Assembly: GCF_020520425.1 (NCBI RefSeq)
Contig: NC_079492.1
Location: 57,163,042 to 57,227,041, forward strand
Direction of reading: 5' to 3'
Length of the DNA stretch: 64,000 nucleotides
Origin: Spinacia oleracea
Lineage: Eukaryota; Streptophyta; Magnoliopsida; Caryophyllales; Amaranthaceae
The notes below the pieces were generated by a model that was not told the origin of the DNA, made no database searches, and saw only the letters and a program-made list of their open reading frames with translations. The position numbers and the translations under genes were made by a program. Below, one piece after another: positions 57,765 to 64,000 of the stretch (positions within the stretch are counted from its first letter, which is position 1; every line of letters begins with the position of its first letter).

Positions 57765-58350
57765 AAACACCCTACGCATTGCACGCCCATGGGCCGCACG
57801 CACACAGCCATCGCTGGCCATGTGCGCGCAGCCCATGCGCTCGTCGCATAGCTGCTGCATCTCCATCGCAAACCATCGCACGATGTGGTGCTTGCTGCGC
57901 GCGCGCCAACGCTCGTCGCACGCGAGCCATCGCTCGCAGTGCGCGCTCGCCAGCGCTCGCTGTGCACACGAGCCATCGCTCGCTGGGCGCGCGACATCGC
58001 TCGCTGGGCGCGCGACATCGCTCGCTGTGCGCGCGAGCAACCCTGGGCGCAGCGCTCGTGGCACGCGAGCTTGCGCTCGCTGCGCGCTCTTGCGCGAGGC
58101 AGCGCGCGTTGTGGCGCAGCTCGCTTGCTGCCCACACGCGACTTCCTAGGCTTGCCTTTCGCCCATGCCCATTTGTTCATAGCTCGTGGCCCACGACACA
58201 AGGCAGGGCTGCTGCCTTGTGCTCGTGCACTACGCCCTTGCTCATTGCATTCGTGCCGCACGGGCGACGAGCTCCCTTGCTCGTCGTCGCATGCCCGCAC
58301 TATACAACACCCCTTAAGGGTAACACGAAGCGTCCATTGCTTTGTGCGTG
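57765..58350. repeat. GC-rich island in copia-3 leader
   Basis: Homologue of 30405-30955. Differences from it are repeat-unit gain, small indels (a GCGCTCTTGC insertion near 58085) and substitutions, so this block changes faster than its surroundings. Confidence 0.8.
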
Positions 58351-59078
58351 CAAGTTTTATGAACGAATCGCATAAAAATTTAAAATTTATATTTAAAATT
58401 AATGACAAATTAATAAATAATATTAATTTCATAATTTTAGGGCGAAAAATCGAAAATTTATTATTCAATTGATTTCCGATTGTTATGGATTCAAGTCTAG
58501 GTCATAAAAATTTAAAATTTATCATAAATTTACAATTTTTATGGTGGTTTTTAATCATAGGTTTCTAATTAAATTATAATTAATTATGAAAATCAAATTA
58601 ATTCTAAATTATTCTAATTTTCAACAAATTAATCATAATTACAAATTAGATTGCATAATTAACAAGGCTAGGCATTCAAACTTGTTAAACATATACAGTA
58701 GGTCAATCAAAAATTCAAGATTTATCAACAAGAATCGGAAATATTTAATTTAACATATTAAATTTACGAAATTTTGCATTCGAAAAACTAAAACCTTCGA
58801 AAAGTCATAGTTAGGCTTCGAATTTGAGAATTCTGGGTTCGGCAGAAAAATTTTATTTTTGTCAAAATTTTAGAATGCCTTTTACATGCGGAATTGACAA
58901 AAAAATCACTCGATTTGGATGAGTAACGAAGAAACTGCCGAAAAACTGCGTACGTATAATTAAATAAACGCAATTTGCAATTAATTAACAATTACGAAAA
59001 TTAATCACCCCTTTTAATTCTTGCAAATTTGTAATATTTAACCATGTTCATGCAAATTAGATTATGAAAATAATAAGG

Positions 59079-59092
59079 GGCTCGTGATACCA
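59079..59092 (-). other. Copia-3 primer-binding site, variant
   Basis: TGGTATCACGAGCC, same one-base-insertion variant as copia-1. Confidence 0.8.
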
Positions 59093-59093
59093 C

Positions 59094-60526
59094 TGTTAGG
59101 TTATGATACATATGATATTACATAAATCATGCGAAAACAACCATTAACCCAGGAATACATATTATTTACACATAATCATATAGCATAATTTAGATGCATA
59201 CTCTTTGTTGCGTGCCCTCCCTAGCTGCGCCCGAACCGAGCAAGAACAAGTCTTTAGGACTCCAAGTGTCGTCCCTCCGTAGATAGTCCACAGCACGTCC
59301 GGATCCGCCTTAAGATTGACCAACTAGAATCGCCCTTAAGGTACTAGAATTTTCGGCACTTTTGAGCAAGATGTGTGGCTGAATTTTTCTCTCAAAAACT
59401 CACTTTGAATACTTTTAAACTCGTTATAAATTGTGAACCCAAGCCACATATTTATAGGGGTATGGAAAGGGAATTGGAATCCTATTCAGATACAAATTAA
59501 TTAAACCTAGACTCCTACAAGAACTCTAATTAATTAATTTATCAAATAGAATTAGGAACTTAATCATTAACCGAACTCTGCATGATTTAGGAATCGTGCA
59601 TGAACACAAACACTTACGCACACACACATGGCAGCCACGATGGGCCGCCCATGCGCGTGCGTGCGAGCAGCAGCCCACGCAGCGTGGCCTACGCGAGATA
59701 CAAGCCCACGTAGCTCCTGCGCGCGCTGCGCGCGCTGTGCGCGCTGCCACGGCCTGCTGGGCCTGGCCTTGCGCTGGGCTTGGCGTGGCCTTGGCTGTTT
59801 GTGTGGCGCGCTTGGCTTGCTGGGCGATGGCCTGGCTTCGTGCTGGGCCCTCGTCCGGCAGGCCTCGTCCGATGCTTATTCGTACGATACGCTTCCGATT
59901 AAATTTCCGATTCCGGAATTCATTTCCGATACGAACAATATTTAATATTTCCGATTCCGGAATTAATTTCCGTTTCGAACAAATATTTAATATTTCCGTT
60001 TCCGGAATTATTTTCCGATTCCGATAATATTTCCGATTCTGACAATATTTCCGTTTCCGGCAATATTTCCGATTTTGGTAATATTTCCATTTCCGATAAT
60101 ATTTTCCGATACGTACCATGTTTCCGTTTCCGGCAACATCTACGACTTGGATAATATTTATATTTCCGATACGATCCATATTTCCGTTTCCGGCAATATC
60201 ATCGTTTCCGGAGTATTCATTTCATTCCTGTGACGATCTCAGCTCCCACTGAAACCAAGATCCGTCGATTCCGAATATCCATAGATAGAGTATTTAATGC
60301 CATTAAATACTTGATCCGTTTACGTACTATTTGTGTGACCCTACGGGTTCAGTCAAGAGTAAGCTGTGGATTAATATCATTAATTCCACTTGAACTGAAG
60401 CGGCCTCTAGCTAGGCATTCAGCTCACTTGATCTCACTGAATTATTAACTTGTTAATTAATACTGAACCGCATTTATTAGACTTATCATAGAATGCATAC
60501 TTGGACCAAGGGCATTATTTCCTTCA
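59094..60526 (-). repeat. Copia-3 5' LTR
   Basis: 1433 bp; TATA box (minus strand) at 59449-59456. Confidence 0.95.
59449..59456 (-). promoter_or_regulatory. Copia-3 LTR TATA box
   Basis: TATAAATA on the minus strand in CCCTATAAATATGTGG; would drive the only intact gag-pol in the window. Confidence 0.6.
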
Positions 60527-62919
60527 GTCCAATGCGCCTCTCCTGGGTCTGACTGGTATCTGCTCGTAGCACTGAGTGCGTACGCAACATCCGGGCGTGT
60601 ACATATCATAGCATACGTTATCGAACCAATAAATGATGCATATGGAATCCCATTCATTCGTCTACGCTCATCAAGTGTTTTTGGGCACTGAGTCTTGCTT
60701 AGAGTCATTCCATGAGACATGGGTAGGTAGCCTCGCTTGGAGTCCGCCATCTTGAACCTATCAAGCACCTTATTGATATAAGTGCTTTGACTAAGTCCAA
60801 TCATCCTTTTAGATCTATCTCTGTAAATCTTGATGCCCAATATGTACTGTGCTTCTCCTAGATCTTTCATCGAAAAACATTTCCCAAGCCAAATGTTGAC
60901 AGAGTTCAACATAGGAATGTCATTTCCGATAAGTAATATGTCGTCGACATATAATACTAGGAAAGCAATTTTGCTCCCACTGACCTTCTTGTATACACAA
61001 GATTCGTCCGCGTTCTTGATGAAACCAAAGTCACTGACTGCTTCATCAAAACGTATATTCCAGCTCCTAGATGCCTGCTTCAATCCGTAGATTGACTTCT
61101 TTAGCTTGCATACCTTTTTAGCATTCTTTGGATCCTCAAAACCTTCAGGCTGTGTCATAAACACAGTTTCTGTTAAAACGCCTATTAAGAAAGCAGTTTT
61201 GACATCCATCTGCCATATTTCATAATCGTAATATGCAGCGATTGCTAACATTATCCGAATAGACTTTAGCATTGCAACTGGTGAAAAGGTTTCATCGTAA
61301 TCCACACCGTGGACTTGCCTGTAACCTTTTGCAACCAATCTAGCTTTGAAAACTTCAAGTTTCCCATCCTTGTCCTTTTTCAGTTTGAAAACCCATTTGC
61401 TTCCAATGGCTTGGTAGCCATCTGGCAAATCGACCAAATCCCATACTTGGTTTTCAGACATGGAGTCTAATTCTGATTGCATGGCTTCTTGCCATTGCTT
61501 GGAGCTAGGGCTCGTCATAGCTTGTTTGTAAGTCGCAGGTTCATGACTTTCAAGTAATAGAACGTCATAGCTCTCGTTCGTTAAAATACCTAAGTACCTT
61601 TCCGGTTGAGATCTATATCTTTGCGATCTACGCGGGGTAACATTTCTAGATTGACCATGATTCTCACCAGATTCTTCTAAAGATCTCTGAGTTTCATCCT
61701 GAATGTCATCTTGAGCATTCTCTAGAGTTTGTTGTTCGACTCGAATTTCTTCGAGGTCTACTTTTCTCCCACTTGTCATTTTGGAAATGTGATCTTTCTC
61801 CAAAAAGACACCATCTCGAGCAACAAACACCTTGTTCTCAGATGTATTGTAGAAGTAATACCCCTTTGTTTCCTTTGGATAGCCCACAAGGATACATTTG
61901 TCAGATTTTGGATGAAGTTTGTCCGAAATTAATCGTTTGACGTATACTTCACATCCCCAAATCTTAAGAAAAGACACATTTGGAGGCTTTCCAAACCATA
62001 ATTCGTATGGAGTCTTTTCGACAGCTTTAGACGGAGCTCTATTTATAGTGAGTGCAGCTGTATTTAGTGCATGTCCCCAAAATTCTAATGGAATTTCGGC
62101 CCGACCCATCATTGACCTGACCATGTCTAGCAAGGTTCTGTTCCTCCGTTCCGACACACCGTTCCATTGTGGTGTTCCTGGAGGAGTCAATTCTGATAGA
62201 ATTCCACATTCTTTCAGATGGTCATCATATTCATAGCTCAGATATTCACCGCCTCTATCAGACCGCAGTGCCTTAATCTTCTTGCCTAATTGATTCTCTA
62301 CTTCACTCTGAAAATCCTTGAATTTGTCAAAGGATTCAGACTTATGCTTCATTAGGTAGACATAACCATACCTACTGAAGTCATCAGTGAAAGTGATAAA
62401 GTAGCTGAAACCACCTCTAGCATTTGTACTCATTGGTCCACATACATCTGTATGGATTAAACCCAATAGTTCATTTGCTCTTTCTCCAACTTTAGAGAAA
62501 GGTTGCTTTGTCATTTTGCCAAGTAAACTAGATTCGCATTTACCATAATCCTCTAAGTCAAATGGTTCTAGAATTCCTTCCTTTTGAAGTCTTTCTAAGC
62601 GTTTCAAGTTTATATGGCCTAATCGACAATGCCACAGATAGGTGAGATCTGAATCATCCTTTTTGGCCTTTTTGGTATTTATGTTATATACTTGTTTGTC
62701 GTGATCTAATAAATAAAGTCCATTGACTAATCTAGCAGATCCATAAAACATCTCTTTAAAATAAAACGAACAACTATTGTCTTTTATTAAAAAGGAAAAT
62801 CCCTTAGCATCTAAGCAAGAAACTGAAATGATGTTTTTAGTAAGACTTGGAACATGGAAACATTCTTCCAGTTCCAAAACTAGCCCGGAGGGCAACGACA
62901 AATAGTAAGTTCCTACAGC
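60527..62919 (-). pseudogene. Copia-2 integrase-RT part of pol
   Basis: Minus-strand frame equivalent to copia-3 residues about 338-1133, cut at the C side by copia-3 and at the N side by CACTA-2. Integrase D-D-E and RT YVDD are present. Two conserved residues are changed: the second integrase zinc cysteine is Ser (CESSLLG for CESCLLG), and TAFLNG reads TAFLIG in RT. The first would probably destroy zinc binding. No stops or frameshifts are seen, so the copy was broken mainly by insertions. Confidence 0.92.
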
Positions 62920-62939
62920 CACTAGTAGAAAAAACCCTT

Positions 62940-63258
62940 ATTGCAGCGGGCTTTTAGACCCCTGTTGCAGCGTACATCGTATGCTGCAACTGGGGGGCCT
63001 GCAACAAGTCTGAACTTGTTGCAGCGTACAAGTTCGCTGCAAAAAGTGATTTGTTGCAGCGGGCTTTTAGATGTACGCTGCAACAAGTGCCAAAAAATTG
63101 GCAAAAATTTGGACTTGTTGCAGCGTACATATATATGTACGCTGCAAAAGACTCAACTTTTTGCAGCGTACATTTATTTGTACGCTGCAACAAGTCTGAA
63201 TTTTTGCGAAATTTTTTCCCTTGTTGCAGCGTACAATATATATGTACGCTGCAACAAA
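62940..63258. repeat. CACTA-2 subterminal TTGCAGCGTACA array
   Basis: About twelve copies of TTGCAGCGTACA or TGTACGCTGCAA, mostly as inverted pairs around short AT spacers (for example 63115-63148, 63161-63192 and 63222-63257). Each pair can fold into a hairpin. These are the presumed transposase-binding sites; the motif differs completely from that of CACTA-1. Confidence 0.9.
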
Positions 63259-63289
63259 GCACTTTTGGCGGGAAAATTCTAATTTTGTT

Positions 63290-64000
63290 TAGGGATACCT
63301 AGAGTGCCTTGCACCAAATATAGAAACCTGTCAAAACAATAATAGAATAACGCAACCTGTATAACAAATATAAAAACAACAACTGGAGTTTTGTATACTA
63401 TATATCCCAAAACCAAATTAAGTGCACATATTACATTTAAATATATGTTCCAATTTCAACATAAACATACATTTTAATATAAAATTTATTCTATAACAAC
63501 TAAACCAACTCGATCAAGCGCACTAAAGCCAATAATAAATACTTGCTGGTAAAAAACTTGGCCCATTGCTCACGAACCACATCAAATTCCTCGCATAAGG
63601 CGCAATCCTCGGAGTGTAGACCTTTACAAAAACAGAAATTTAAATTAAACATTAGATTAAATACAAATTAAATATCACATTTTAACATTCAAGAAACTAA
63701 TGACAATGTCCTAATAGTCTAAAATGATGCTAATCAAGGATCCCTTGCTAAAGGTGGTAATGCTCACTCTGAAATCCATTCTGAATTAGACATGCTTCAG
63801 CAAAAGAAACCGTGGATAGTCAGGATTTCAATTTTGTTTTTCTAATTATTCATCTGGAAACTTACTTCATATGTTGCAATATGTTTTTAATACTATGATT
63901 AATTATGTGTGCTTCTTTTCTTACATTTTCTTTTGCAAGCAAAAATTACTACAATGCCATATTTCTAAGATCTGAAATCAATGCAGATACAGATGCTTTT
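63290..64000. other. CACTA-2 interior, nothing recognised
   Basis: AT-rich, no open frame longer than about 60 codons with recognisable content. Possibly intron or non-coding DNA of the element. Confidence 0.5.

Larger units (their letters stand above)
56318..59093 (-). other. Copia-3 leader
   Basis: About 2.8 kb, collinear with the copia-1 leader and including the GC-rich island at 57765-58350 with one extra unit of about 24 bp (GCTGGGCGCGCGACATCGCT twice). Confidence 0.8.
50055..60526 (-). mobile_element. Copia-3, full-length and apparently coding-competent
   Basis: 10,472 bp on the minus strand: two LTRs of 1433 bp, 5-bp TSD, primer site, leader with GC island, one open gag-pol and polypurine tract (51489-51498). 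The LTRs differ at about 16 positions by eye, so it is somewhat older than copia-1. It is inserted into pol of copia-2, a member of its own family. Confidence 0.96.
62920..64000. mobile_element. CACTA-2, left end (continues past window)
   Basis: CACTAGTAGAAAAAACCC terminus placed exactly where copia-2 pol stops matching copia-1/3. Expected 3-bp TSD is AGC (62917-62919). Subterminal palindromic repeats follow; from about 63290 the sequence is AT-rich with no recognised gene to the window end. Confidence 0.85.

Overview
The window is plant nuclear DNA from a repeat-rich angiosperm, probably a eudicot. It holds plant-type LTR retrotransposons (Ty1/copia, Athila-like and Ogre/Tat-like Ty3/gypsy), an L1-type LINE, CACTA DNA transposons and pieces of intron-containing plant genes. 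The species cannot be fixed from the sequence; Amaranthaceae (spinach/beet relatives) is only a guess. No intact host gene, tRNA, rRNA or prokaryotic feature was found.

Layout. (1) 1-7497 is a degenerate, intron-rich host-type locus coding for charged coiled-coil protein. It has duplicated exon-intron modules and many ATGTTCA-type intronic repeats. An L1 LINE (3980-6344, minus) sits inside one of its exons. (2) At 7498 the next exon is cut by a minus-strand copia element (copia-4), of which only the 3' LTR and about 100 bp are visible. (3) From 9027 an Athila-like element cuts copia-4; its halves are 9027-15219 and 39038-40476. (4) An old plus-strand copia (copia-5, 15220-39037, TSD TACTC) splits the Athila RNase H. 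(5) A CACTA element of about 4.1 kb (19482-33936, TSD CTA) splits copia-5. (6) A young copia (copia-1, 22758-33127, TSD TAATT) splits the CACTA. (7) At 40477 an Ogre/Tat-like element cuts the end of Athila pol. (8) A minus-strand copia (copia-2) cuts that at 47239. (9) A young copia with an open 1321-codon gag-pol (copia-3, 50055-60526, TSD GTCCA) splits copia-2. (10) A second CACTA starts at 62920 inside copia-2 and runs off the window. Apart from the first 7.5 kb, every base lies inside a transposon, nested up to five deep.

Genes. Only copia-3 has an uninterrupted gag-pol with all expected catalytic motifs. Copia-1 is almost as complete but carries a 1-bp frameshift in RNase H. Athila, copia-2, copia-5 and the LINE are broken by stops, frameshifts, deletions or insertions.

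Most unusual content: two host-gene fragments carried by transposons. The first CACTA holds an exon with good splice sites that reads as the RING core of plant HAKAI, plus a separate 5'-UTR/first exon and a possible last exon on the same strand. The Ogre-like element carries a decayed stretch of a plant YTH-domain (ECT/YTHDF) gene. Both source genes belong to the m6A RNA-methylation pathway, which may be coincidence. Other items are a 55-bp palindromic unit repeated four times in the Ogre-like element, an array of CGACCGCAC-like motifs in the Athila LTR, and GC-rich islands gained in the leaders of the young copia copies.
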